51,595 nt of DNA from Actinokineospora sp. NBRC 105648. Lineage in GTDB: Bacteria; Actinomycetota; Actinomycetes; Mycobacteriales; Pseudonocardiaceae. Numbering within the stretch: position 1 is the stretch's first letter; each line of letters starts with the position of its first letter. Location of the stretch: assembly GCF_030269645.1 (NCBI RefSeq), contig NZ_BSTR01000055.1, positions 1-51,595 of the forward strand. The letters are read 5' to 3'. A program made the position numbers and the translations under genes. This document shows, one piece after another, positions 16,249 through 23,681 of this stretch. The notes beneath the pieces are model-generated. The model searched no databases and was not told the origin of the DNA. It saw only the letters and a list, made by a program, of their open reading frames with translations.

Positions 16249-17403
16249 ATGCGCTTCGACACCAAGCTCGTCCACAGTGGACAGGAGACGGTCGGCCCGT
16301 ACGGCGACGTGGTGCCCCCGGTGCACGTGGCCGCGACCTACGACCGGTTCGCCCAGGACCCGCCGCGCTACTTCTACGCCCGCGGTGAGAACCCGACCAT
16401 GGAGGCGCTCGAGCGCTGTCTCGCCTCGCTGGAGGACGCCCGCTTCGGCTCCGTGTACTCATCCGGCCAGGCGGCCGCCACCACCGCGCTGTCGCTGCTG
16501 TCCCCGGGGCAGCGGCTGGTGTGCTGCGACGACGTCTACGGCGGCACGCACGCCCTGGTGTCCGGCCTGCGCCGGTTCGGCGTGCGGGTCGACCAGGTCG
16601 ACCTGTCCGACCCGGTGCTCGCCCGCGCCGCGCTGGCCGGGGACGTGGACATGGTGTGGGTGGAGACGCCGACCAACCCGCTGCTCAAGGTCGTCGACAT
16701 CGCCGAGGTGGCCCGCCTCGGGCACGCCAGGGGCGCGGTCGTCGTGGTGGACAACACCTTCGCCAGCGCCGCCCTGCAGCGCCCGCTCGGCTGGGGCGCC
16801 GATGTGAGCCTCTACAGCACCACCAAGTTCGTCGCCGGGCACTCCGATGTGCTCGGCGGGGCCCTGGTCTGCGACGACCCCGCGCTGCACCAGGCGTTCA
16901 CCGAGCACCGGACCGTCGCCGGGAACGTCCCCGGCGGGTTGGACTGCTTCCTGGTCCACCGCGGTCTGAAGACGCTGTCACTGCGGGTGGAGCGCCAGGT
17001 GCGCACGACCCGGCTGCTCGTCGAGCTGCTGGGGGAGTCGCCCGGTGTGGCCGAGGTGCACTACCCGGGACTCCCTACGCACCCCGGGCACGAGGTCGCC
17101 GCCCGGCAGATGTCCGCGCCCGGGTCGATCATCAGCTTCCGGTTCACCGGGCGGGTCGAGAAGCTGCTGGCGGGCACCTCGCTGTTCACCTGCGCGGTGA
17201 GCCTGGGCGGGGTGCGGTCGCTGGTCGAGTGCCCGGCCCTGATGACGCACCGCCCGGTGCCCCGGCCCGCCCGGTTGGCCGCGGGCATCACCGACGACCT
17301 CGTCCGGCTCTCGGTCGGCATCGAGGACCCGGAAGACCTCGCCGAGGACCTGGCCACCGCGCTCGCCGCGGCCGCCGGGGACCCCGGTGTGGACAGTCCC
17401 TGA
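16249..17403 (+). CDS. Cys/Met-metabolism PLP enzyme (cystathionine or methionine gamma-lyase type)
   Basis: 384 residues of the Cys_Met_Meta_PP fold. YARGENPTMEALERCLASLE, YSSGQAA, the PTNPLL cofactor loop, and SLYSTTKFVAGHSDVLGGAL with the PLP lysine (Lys193) are all present. SLGGVRSLVECP and LVRLSVGIED close the protein. The family splits cystathionine, methionine or homocysteine or builds them; I cannot assign which from sequence alone. It begins four bases after the desulfurase stop and has no clear ribosome-binding site of its own, so coupling is likely. Confidence 0.88.
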   Translation: MRFDTKLVHSGQETVGPYGDVVPPVHVAATYDRFAQDPPRYFYARGENPTMEALERCLASLEDARFGSVYSSGQAAATTALSLLSPGQRLVCCDDVYGGTHALVSGLRRFGVRVDQVDLSDPVLARAALAGDVDMVWVETPTNPLLKVVDIAEVARLGHARGAVVVVDNTFASAALQRPLGWGADVSLYSTTKFVAGHSDVLGGALVCDDPALHQAFTEHRTVAGNVPGGLDCFLVHRGLKTLSLRVERQVRTTRLLVELLGESPGVAEVHYPGLPTHPGHEVAARQMSAPGSIISFRFTGRVEKLLAGTSLFTCAVSLGGVRSLVECPALMTHRPVPRPARLAAGITDDLVRLSVGIEDPEDLAEDLATALAAAAGDPGVDSP

Positions 17404-17404
17404 A

Positions 17405-17473
17405 ACCCGGAACAGCACTAAGACCCGAACAGCACTAAGACCCGAACAGCACTGAAACCCGAACAGCCACGGA
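17405..17473 (+). repeat. Four tandem 17-bp repeats ahead of the MetE-like gene
   Basis: Units of ACCCGAACAGCACTAAG: the first has one extra G (17405-17422), then 17423-17439, 17440-17456, and a diverged last copy at 17457-17473 that carries the GGAGG ribosome-binding site. The unit is not a multiple of three and is not coding. It forms the whole spacer between the lyase stop and the next start. Confidence 0.85.
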
Positions 17474-17479
17474 GGAACC

Positions 17480-18544
17480 ATGCCCATCCCGACCGAGCCG
17501 ATCGGCAGCGTCCCGCGCCCGGAGAACCTGCGCGACGGGATCGCCGAGCTCGCGGCGGGGACGCTCGACCCGGCGGACTACGAGCTGCTGGTCGACCAAG
17601 CGGTCGCCGACACCATCAAGCGGATGCAGGCGACCGGCTCGCCGGTGCTCACCGACGGCGAGCAGGGCAAGCCCAGCTTCGTCGGCTACCCGCTGCACGG
17701 CGTCGCGGGCCTGGCCCCGGACGGCGCGGTCATCCCGTTCGCCGACGGCCACACCCGGCAGCTGCCCCGGCTGACCGAGGGGCCGTTCCGCTACGGCGCG
17801 CACGCCGCGACCTACCTGGTGGCCGCGCAGCGGCACACCGGCCACCCGGTCAAGCAGGCGGTGATCGCGCCGTCGGCGCTGAGCCTGCTCTACCCGGCCG
17901 ACGGCATCGAGGGCTACCCGCGCGAGGAGTTCCTCGCCGACCTGGCCGACGAGTCCGAGCAGGACATCCGGCGCTGCCTCGACGCCGGGGCCGCGTCCGT
18001 CCAGCTGGACTTCACCGAGGGGCGGCTCTCGCTCAAGCTCGACCCGTCCGGCGGCCTGCTGCGCTCGTTCGTCGAGCTGAACAACACCGTGCTCGACCGC
18101 TTCTCCGCCGCCGAGCGGGCCCGGCTGGGAGTGCACACCTGCCCGGGCGGCGACCAGGACTCGGTGCACAGCCTGGACGTGGACTACGCCGAGCTGCTGC
18201 CCGAGCTGCTCACCCTCAACGTCGGGTCGTTCTACCTCCAGCTCGCCAGCGAGCCCGACCCGGCGCGGGTGCTGCGCGTGGTGGCCGAGCACTCCCGCGA
18301 CGACCAGCGGATCTTCGTGGGCGTGACCGACCCGATCGACCCCCGGGTGGAGACCGCTGAGGAGGTGCGCGACCGGGTGCTGCAGGCGGCGTCGTACCTG
18401 CCGGTCGAGCGGCTGGGTACCTGCGACGACTGCGGGTTCGCGCCGTTCGCCGACGACGCCTCGACCTCCCGCGACACCGCGTTCGCGAAGATCGAGGCCC
18501 GGGTGCGCGGCACCCAGTTGGCTGCCGACCAGCTCGGCGTCTGA
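17480..18544 (+). CDS. MetE C-terminal-like zinc methyltransferase (cobalamin-independent methionine synthase fold)
   Basis: 354 residues, matching only the C-terminal catalytic barrel of MetE. PIGSVPRP opens it, LTDGEQGKPSF follows, and probable zinc ligands sit in GVHTCPGG and TCDDCGFAPF. The N-terminal half that binds folate polyglutamate in MetE is absent, as in archaeal MetE-like and related alkyl-transfer proteins. It could move a methyl group to a thiol, or act in C-S chemistry with the two genes upstream. ATG 17480 follows GGAGGAACC. It ends at a strong hairpin shared with the convergent AraC-AhpD gene. Confidence 0.85.
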   Translation: MPIPTEPIGSVPRPENLRDGIAELAAGTLDPADYELLVDQAVADTIKRMQATGSPVLTDGEQGKPSFVGYPLHGVAGLAPDGAVIPFADGHTRQLPRLTEGPFRYGAHAATYLVAAQRHTGHPVKQAVIAPSALSLLYPADGIEGYPREEFLADLADESEQDIRRCLDAGAASVQLDFTEGRLSLKLDPSGGLLRSFVELNNTVLDRFSAAERARLGVHTCPGGDQDSVHSLDVDYAELLPELLTLNVGSFYLQLASEPDPARVLRVVAEHSRDDQRIFVGVTDPIDPRVETAEEVRDRVLQAASYLPVERLGTCDDCGFAPFADDASTSRDTAFAKIEARVRGTQLAADQLGV

Positions 18545-18549
18545 GGACC

Positions 18550-18582
18550 CCGGCCGCCACGGGACACCCCCGTGGCGGCCGG
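18550..18582. terminator. Bidirectional terminator hairpin
   Basis: CCGGCCGCCACGGG (18550-18563), loop ACACC, and the exact complement CCCGTGGCGGCCGG (18569-18582) give a 14-bp perfect GC stem between the stops of two convergent genes. There is no U-tract, as is common in actinomycetes. Confidence 0.8.
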
Positions 18583-18586
18583 GCGC

Positions 18587-19525
18587 TCAGGCCTGCTGGA
18601 CCACCGCGCCGAGACCGAGCGAGGTGACCAGGCGGTTGATGAAGGTGAACAGGGACGCGCAGAACACCGCCTCCAGCAGCTCCGGCTCGCTCCAACCCGC
18701 CGCCGCCGCGGCGGCCCAGTGATCGTCCACACCCGCACTGGCCGTGGTCGTCGCCGTGGTGAGCCGCAGCAGCGCGGCGGTGCGCTCGTCCACCGGCAGC
18801 GCGTCCACTGTGGAGCTGCCGGCGATCGCCGCGGCCAGTTCGGCGGAACCGCCGAACTGCTGCAGGAACCAGTTGTGCGAGCCCACGCAGTACTGGCAGT
18901 CGTTGAGGCGGGACGTCCACGCGGCCACCAACTCCTTGGTGCCACGGGACAGCGCGCTCTCGGTGAACACCCCCGCGTAGCCGCTGACCACCACCTCGAG
19001 CAGCTGCGGCGCGGTCGAGGTCAGCCGGAAGACGTCGGGCACGAACGGCAGCCCGGTCGCGGCCCGGGCCCGTTCGTACAGCTCGGCGGTCCGGCCGGTG
19101 GCGGCGGCCTCGGCCACCAGCGGCACCCGGACACCGGGGACGTTCTCCTGCATGGACTTCTCCTTCGCGGTGGGGTGCGCCAGCCGGTACTGCGTCGGTG
19201 ACAGGCCGACGTGGCGCTTGAAGCGGGAGCTGAACGTGCCCGGGCTGTGGTACCCGACGCGCAGACCGATGTCGGTGACCCGCAACCGGGTGGTGGCCAG
19301 CAGCCGTTGCGCCTCGGCGAGCCGCAGCGCGGAGAGGAAGCGCGCGGGCGGGACGCCGGTGTGCCGTTGGAACAGCCGGGAGAAGTGGAACTTGCTGAAC
19401 CGCGCGACCCGCGCCATGTCGTCGATGGTGAGCGACTCGCCCAGCCGGTCGCGCATGTCGGCGATCACCCGTTCGACGGCACGGATCGCGGGCTCGTCCA
19501 CAGCGGCCCCTCGGCACGGCGACAT
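18587..19525 (-). CDS. AraC-type HTH fused to an AhpD/carboxymuconolactone decarboxylase-like domain
   Basis: 312 residues. Residues 10-115 are a complete double HTH of the AraC/XylS type (SLTIDDMARVARFSKFHFSR, VTDIGLRVGYHSPGTFSSRF, GLSPTQYR). Residues 125-312 form an AhpD-like alkylhydroperoxidase domain with DCQYCVGSHN, a redox-type CxxC plus His. The two are joined without a stop. Codon 125 is an ATG (19151-19153) preceded by AAGGAG six bases upstream, so a free 188-residue AhpD-like protein may also be made. ATG 19525 has GAGGAT upstream. A regulator whose sensor is a peroxidase domain is one reading; a recent gene fusion is another. Confidence 0.88.
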   Translation of the reverse strand: MSPCRGAAVDEPAIRAVERVIADMRDRLGESLTIDDMARVARFSKFHFSRLFQRHTGVPPARFLSALRLAEAQRLLATTRLRVTDIGLRVGYHSPGTFSSRFKRHVGLSPTQYRLAHPTAKEKSMQENVPGVRVPLVAEAAATGRTAELYERARAATGLPFVPDVFRLTSTAPQLLEVVVSGYAGVFTESALSRGTKELVAAWTSRLNDCQYCVGSHNWFLQQFGGSAELAAAIAGSSTVDALPVDERTAALLRLTTATTTASAGVDDHWAAAAAAGWSEPELLEAVFCASLFTFINRLVTSLGLGAVVQQA

Positions 19526-19597
19526 GATCCTCGACGCTAGCAGCCGAGCGGTCCGGCCAGGAGCCCGCTTTCGAGTGACAGCAGGGCAAACCCGCGC

Positions 19598-20911
19598 TCA
19601 GGGTGGTGGCGCGGTCGTCGCCACGACGGCCGCGACCGCCAGAACGGCAGCCGCCACAACCACTTCCGCCGCCAGCACCCGCCGCAATGTCCCGACCCGG
19701 ACACCCACGAGCGTGCTGCCCGAGGTCCCGGTGAGCCCTTGGCGCACGGCCCGGCGGCAGCGGTCGGCGAGGACGAGCAACAGGGCGAAGCCGGCGAGCT
19801 TTCCCAGCAGCAGCAACCCGTAGGGCGTGTCCACAAGCGCGGCCACCGACCCGACGTAGGCGACGCCGAGCAACCCGCCGCTGATCACGATCACCGCGAC
19901 CGACACCTTGGCGACGGAGGAGAAGCGGGCCATGACCGCGCCCAAGTCCTCCTCCGGCTGCGGCCGCCAAGCGCACAGGGCCAGCTGGACGACACCACCC
20001 AACCAGACCGCGACCGCGCCGTAGTGCGCGAGATCGGCGAGCAGGGTCACGAACATGACCTCGGCGGCGATCGCGTGCCCGGCAGCGGCTGAGGTGAGCA
20101 GCAACAGGAACCCGGACACCATGGCCAGGTTCTCGTACCGGGACCGGAGCCGTGGCGGTGGACCAGCGAACAGGCGTCGCGCCACGAACGCCAGCCCGAG
20201 GGCGGCGACCACGCGCAGCACCAACAACTTCCCGTACGCGGAGTCGAGCGTGTTGGCGACCAACTCCGGCGCGAACACACGCGACAGATCCGCGCCGGTG
20301 ACGTGTGCGCCTTCCATCCCCAGGGTCAGCACGCCGCCGACGGCAGCGAGCGCGCAACCGCCGAGCATCAACGCCCGCGCTCGTGGATCGGCCGTTCCGC
20401 GCGGGCGGCAGTACAGGAGGAACAGGACGCCGCCCGCGAGCGCGACGCCCAGGTAGCCGACCCAGCGCACGACTTTGGTGAGCACGGCGACCGAACCGTT
20501 GTCGGTCGTGTCCGACACCGCGCCACTGGCGTTCATCAGCGGCCCGTCCCCGACCACGAACGCGAACCCACCGCGCACCGGGTGCGTGTCCGCCGAGACG
20601 AAGGCGTACTGCACCAGGTAGGTCCCGTCACCCAGCCCAGGCCGGAGCCGAACGGCCATCTCCTCGGCCACCTCACCGGGCTGGAACACCGGCCCGTCAC
20701 TGACGACCTGCCCCCGCGCGTCCACCACCCGCAGCGCGTCCTTCTGGATGCCCACGTTCTCCGACAACCGCACACTCACCACGGACGGAGCGCCGGCCAA
20801 CCGCGCCCCACCAACCGGCGTCGACCCAACCACTTCTACATGCGCCAACGCCGGCGGCGCGGCCAAGACGGCCCAGCAGGCAAGGACGGCGAGCAGCGCA
20901 CTGAGCCTCAC
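19598..20911 (-). CDS. CopC-CopD fusion, copper transport/resistance membrane protein
   Basis: 437 residues. The N-terminus is a signal peptide ending ALA-HVEVV, so the mature CopC domain would begin with the copper-ligand His; the second CopC signature SADTHPVRGGFAFVV is at about 95-110. After a short linker come about eight membrane segments of the CopD type (VVRWVGYLGVALAGGVLFLL onward, AHYGAVAVWLGG, TPYGLLLLGKLAGF). It probably carries copper into or across the membrane. GTG 20911 overlaps the stop of the preceding membrane gene by GTGA, so the two genes are coupled. Confidence 0.92.
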   Translation of the reverse strand: MRLSALLAVLACWAVLAAPPALAHVEVVGSTPVGGARLAGAPSVVSVRLSENVGIQKDALRVVDARGQVVSDGPVFQPGEVAEEMAVRLRPGLGDGTYLVQYAFVSADTHPVRGGFAFVVGDGPLMNASGAVSDTTDNGSVAVLTKVVRWVGYLGVALAGGVLFLLYCRPRGTADPRARALMLGGCALAAVGGVLTLGMEGAHVTGADLSRVFAPELVANTLDSAYGKLLVLRVVAALGLAFVARRLFAGPPPRLRSRYENLAMVSGFLLLLTSAAAGHAIAAEVMFVTLLADLAHYGAVAVWLGGVVQLALCAWRPQPEEDLGAVMARFSSVAKVSVAVIVISGGLLGVAYVGSVAALVDTPYGLLLLGKLAGFALLLVLADRCRRAVRQGLTGTSGSTLVGVRVGTLRRVLAAEVVVAAAVLAVAAVVATTAPPP

Positions 20912-21459
20912 ACGCCCACCGCAGCGGCACGCGGGGCACACGTGCAGGTCTCGGACTCCGCACCGGTTGAGGGTTCCCGGCGGTGCAGGACCATGGCGAC
21001 GATCATCGGGATGGTGACCACGGTGTTGTAGAACAGGTGCAGCTCCACGCGGGGCACGAGGAACTGGATGATGCTCGTCGGCACCGCCCCACCACCCAAC
21101 CGCCACCCGGTCTGCGCTTGGGCGAACAACAGCAGGTGCTCGATGTGGTGCCAGAACTGCAACCCCAGCGCCAGGTTCCACCACTGCCGAGACCGCCCGG
21201 TGAAGCCCTTGCGCAGGAGGAAAAGACCGATCAGCATGACCAGCGCGTACCCGTAGTGCAGCCACTCGAACTGGATCAGCTTCGGGAACGGGATCCCGAG
21301 CACCCCCCGGGCCTCGCCGGCGGGCCAGCCCAAGACGTAGATCTGCACCGCCTGCACGAGATGCTCAGCCCAGTGCGCCAGCACGATCGCCAGGAACACC
21401 CACAACGCCACCTGGTGCCTGCGACCATTCAGCGCAGCCACCACGCCTGTACCGCTCAT
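20908..21459 (-). CDS. Four-to-five-segment membrane protein, His-rich, coupled to CopCD
   Basis: 183 residues from ATG 21459; an in-frame GTG at 21471 is also possible. There are about five hydrophobic segments. His and Glu residues sit at membrane faces in HWAEHLVQ, FQFWHHIEHLLLF-like and VELHLFYNTVVT stretches, and the tail has CTCAP. These could bind metal. The family is not one I can name. Translational coupling to the CopC-CopD gene suggests a role in copper handling (inference). Confidence 0.75.
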   Translation of the reverse strand: MSGTGVVAALNGRRHQVALWVFLAIVLAHWAEHLVQAVQIYVLGWPAGEARGVLGIPFPKLIQFEWLHYGYALVMLIGLFLLRKGFTGRSRQWWNLALGLQFWHHIEHLLLFAQAQTGWRLGGGAVPTSIIQFLVPRVELHLFYNTVVTIPMIVAMVLHRREPSTGAESETCTCAPRAAAVGV

Positions 21460-21543
21460 GTCCCACCCCACTGGTCGAGGGCCCGATCAGCCGACGATAG
21501 CCGTGCCCAAGCACCAGCACTTCTTCCGTCGTGCGCTCTTGTA

Positions 21544-21560
21544 TTGTCCTAAGTGGACAA
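21544..21560. promoter_or_regulatory. Candidate operator TTGTCC-TAAGT-GGACAA
   Basis: Perfect 6-bp inverted repeat with a 5-base spacer, about 85 bases upstream of the His-rich membrane protein start. It is AT-rich compared with its surroundings. It could be a regulator site for the copper genes; the regulator is not identified. Confidence 0.35.
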
Positions 21561-21603
21561 GCATCTAGCCGCCACCAGCAGACCCCACCCCACGGCGCCT
21601 CAT

Positions 21604-21665
21604 CCCTCGTCTTTGATCCCCGATCTTGAAATCCCCAAATCTCTGAATCCCTCAATCTCTAAATG
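21604..21665. repeat. AT-rich short tandem repeats (AATCTCT/AATCCCT type), left end of composite locus A
   Basis: Imperfect repeats of about 8-11 bases: AATCCCCAAATCTCTGAATC and CCTCAATCTCTAAATG. The composition is sharply unlike the surrounding GC-rich DNA. The reverse complement of the same type of array ends composite locus B at 41338-41400. Confidence 0.7.
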
Positions 21666-21701
21666 CCGAGCCCGCTGGTACGCAAGACCCGTTACGTTTG
21701 T

Positions 21702-21840
21702 GCTCGATTGGGTGGACTGCCTTCGTGTGGGGGGAGAGCACCGCTAAACTTGCCGTGTGTGGGGATGCCCTTCACCCCACGCTTTTTCCCCACCGCGGTG
21801 CTCTAGGGGCCCCACACGAAGGCAGTCCACCCAATCGAGC
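21702..21840 (-). repeat. H1 hairpin repeat, copy 3 (139 bp, type II arms, reversed)
   Basis: Arms GCTCGATTGGGTGGACTGCC and GGCAGTCCACCCAATCGAGC are perfect complements. They differ from the type I arms at several positions in both arms at once, so pairing is kept. The inner pair GAGAGCACCGC / GCGGTGCTCT is also present. Confidence 0.92.
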
Positions 21841-21844
21841 CTTC

Positions 21845-21930
21845 GCTTTACTCGGGCAGCTCATGAGATGTGCCGCCCTGGGGTCGACGCCACGGGTGGC
21901 TCGTAGACATGGGCTGCCCGAGGAAAAGAT
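21845..21930 (+). repeat. H2 hairpin repeat, copy B
   Basis: Ends TTTACTCGGGCAGCTC and GGGCTGCCCGAGGAAAAG form an inverted repeat around a centre containing GGGGTCGACGCCACGGGTGG. It fills the space between two oppositely oriented H1 copies. The same arrangement in reverse is at 41074-41160. Confidence 0.8.
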
Positions 21931-21935
21931 AGGGG

Positions 21936-22073
21936 GCTCGATCTAGTGAACTCGCGTCGTGTGGGGCCCCTAGAGCACCGCGGTGGAGAGAAAAGGGCAG
22001 GTAAGGGCATCCCCACCCATGGCAAGTTTAGCGGCACTCTCCCCCCACACGAAGCGAGTCCACTAGATCGAGC
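21936..22073 (+). repeat. H1 hairpin repeat, copy 4 (138 bp, type I arms)
   Basis: Left arm GCTCGATCTAGTGAACTCGC (then a GTCG change), right arm GCGAGTCCACTAGATCGAGC, with inner CCCCTAGAGCACCGCGGTGG. It faces away from copy 3 with H2 between them. Confidence 0.9.
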
Positions 22074-22400
22074 ATCCGTAACGGGCGTTGCGTACCAGCG
22101 GGGTCGGCCTCACCGCTGCTGTTTGCTGGGGGACGGGACCCTGTCGCGTGCGGGTGTGGTCGGCCTATCCGCTGCGGTTTGCTGGGGACGGGATTCGCTT
22201 GGGTGCCAGCAGGGTCGGCCTCTCCGCTGCCGTACCGGCGGGGTTGGGATCCTGTCACCTTCCAGCGGGCGTGGGGATCCTGTTGCGCACCAGTGGGGTC
22301 GGCCTTTCCGCTGCGGTACCGGCGGGGTCGGGATTCTCTCGGGGTGCCAGCGGGCTGAGCCTTCTGCTGCGGCTCAGTGGGGGTGGTGCCTGCGGTCCGG
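22074..22400 (+). repeat. ~56-bp iteron array, about five to six units
   Basis: The longest array in the window. Units start near 22090, 22146, 22200, 22283 and 22337, with a short one near 22257. Each reads roughly GTGCCAGCGGGGTCGGCCTC, then TCCGCTGCGGT, then ACCGGCGGGGTCGGGATTCT. The array runs right up to the iron box in front of the siderophore-binding protein gene. Confidence 0.8.
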
Positions 22401-22401
22401 T

Positions 22402-22420
22402 TGAGGATAGGCTCGCCTCA
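22402..22420 (+). promoter_or_regulatory. Iron box (IdeR/DmdR-type operator)
   Basis: TGAGGATAGGCTCGCCTCA matches the actinomycete iron-box consensus TTAGGTTAGGCTCACCTAA at 15 of 19 positions by my count. It lies 18 bases upstream of the siderophore-binding protein start, so iron-dependent repression is expected. Confidence 0.75.
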
Positions 22421-22438
22421 TGTTGATGTTGGTTGACC

Positions 22439-23482
22439 ATGGGTGAGATGTCTCGCAGGCCGTTGTCCCGCAGGCTGTTCTTGGCCGGGTCGGCTGCGGG
22501 TGCGCTGACCGTGGGGCTGTCCGCCTGCAGTTCCAACGGAAGCACTCCCGTCGTCTCGACCTCCGGCGCCGGTACACCTGCGGCGTCCGGGTTCCCGGTG
22601 ACCTTGGAGGGTGCCGAGGGGCGCGCGGTCATCCCGGCCGCGCCGAGTCGGGTGGTCAGTGTCGGGTTCATGCGGGACATCGACGAGTCCGTGTCGCTCG
22701 GTGTGGTGCCGATCGCGGTGACCACGGCGACGAACTTCCCGTCTGGGCTGCCGCCGTGGGTCGAGGCGAGGTTGGCTGGTGGCAAGGCGCCCGAGCTGAT
22801 CGAGGTCGGGGACGCGCTGCCGTTCGAGAAGATCATCGGGCTGGCGCCGGACCTGATCCTGGCCACTGACAGCTACACCCTGGACGAGGACTTCGCCAAC
22901 CTGGCGGCGATCGCCCCCACGCTCTCCTACGAGAAGGCCGCGGCCGAGGACAGTTGGCAGACCCGGGTCACCCGGATCGGTGCCGCGGTGGGGAAGTCCG
23001 AGGTCGCTGCGAAGACCGTCACCGATGTCCAGGCGAAGATCACTGTGGCAAAGGCCGAACACGGGAAGGTGTTGAGCGGTAAGACGTTCACCTTCAGCCT
23101 GCTCAACGCGGAGAGCGCGCTGGCCACGATCGTCCTGCCCACCGACGCCTCCGCCCAGTTCCTCTCCCAGCTCGGGCTCCGGCTCGCCGACTCGGTGACC
23201 AAGCTCCCGCAGAACGGTCAGGCCGGCCGAGCGGTGGTCGCGCAGGAGAACACCGGGCTCCTCGACGCCGACGTGGTGCTGTTCGCCTTCCGTACCGCCG
23301 AGGAGCGCGAGCAGGTCGAGTCGGATCGGCTCTTCCAAGCGCTCCCGGCCGTCCGGCGTGGCGCCTACGTGCCGTTGGAGGTGGGGGAGGCGTTGTCGAT
23401 GGGTTTCCCGTCGACGCTGAGCATCCCGTTCGCCCTGGAGAAGATCGTGCCCAGGGTCGTGGCCGCCGCCGCGAAGGCCTGA
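22439..23482 (+). CDS. Iron-siderophore ABC transporter substrate-binding lipoprotein
   Basis: 347 residues. The N-terminus has SRRLFLAGSAAGALTVG and the lipobox LSAC with Cys30, a Tat-like lipoprotein signal. The body has the class III binding-protein pattern: RVVSVGFMRDIDESVSLGVV, then APDLILATDSYTLDEDFANL. It is the FecB/FepB type that delivers ferric siderophore to the permeases downstream. ATG at 22439 was chosen from several nearby starts; a second in-frame ATG at 22448 is also possible. It is separated from the permease genes by about 200 bases and a second iron box, so there may be two transcripts. Confidence 0.92.
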   Translation: MGEMSRRPLSRRLFLAGSAAGALTVGLSACSSNGSTPVVSTSGAGTPAASGFPVTLEGAEGRAVIPAAPSRVVSVGFMRDIDESVSLGVVPIAVTTATNFPSGLPPWVEARLAGGKAPELIEVGDALPFEKIIGLAPDLILATDSYTLDEDFANLAAIAPTLSYEKAAAEDSWQTRVTRIGAAVGKSEVAAKTVTDVQAKITVAKAEHGKVLSGKTFTFSLLNAESALATIVLPTDASAQFLSQLGLRLADSVTKLPQNGQAGRAVVAQENTGLLDADVVLFAFRTAEEREQVESDRLFQALPAVRRGAYVPLEVGEALSMGFPSTLSIPFALEKIVPRVVAAAAKA

Positions 23483-23603
23483 GCCCGGCAGGGCAAGCCC
23501 GAGTCGGGACGTGGTCACCGATCAGGGTCGGCAGCGCTGCCGCGCTCGCGTCGACCGTCCCGCCCCGTGGGCGCGCCAGACCCTCCAGTGGATCATGTCG
23601 GGG

Positions 23604-23622
23604 TATTGTTAGCCTAACCTTC
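23604..23622 (+). promoter_or_regulatory. Second iron box, upstream of the permease genes
   Basis: TATTGTTAGCCTAACCTTC holds the core TTAGCCTAACCT of the iron box in reverse sense; about 13 of 19 positions match. It lies 60 bases upstream of the first permease start. Confidence 0.7.
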
Positions 23623-23681
23623 AGTTGTCCACGGGCGGCCAGCACGCGGAAGTGGGCGCGCGCGGAAGAGGGGACTGTCGG

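Noticed and set aside
21604..21665. AT-rich micro-repeats as a CRISPR or origin iterons
   Set aside because: Units are too short and irregular, and no replication gene is nearby.
22074..22400. Iteron array as a CRISPR
   Set aside because: Units are degenerate along their whole length, there are no constant repeats with unique spacers, and no cas genes are present.
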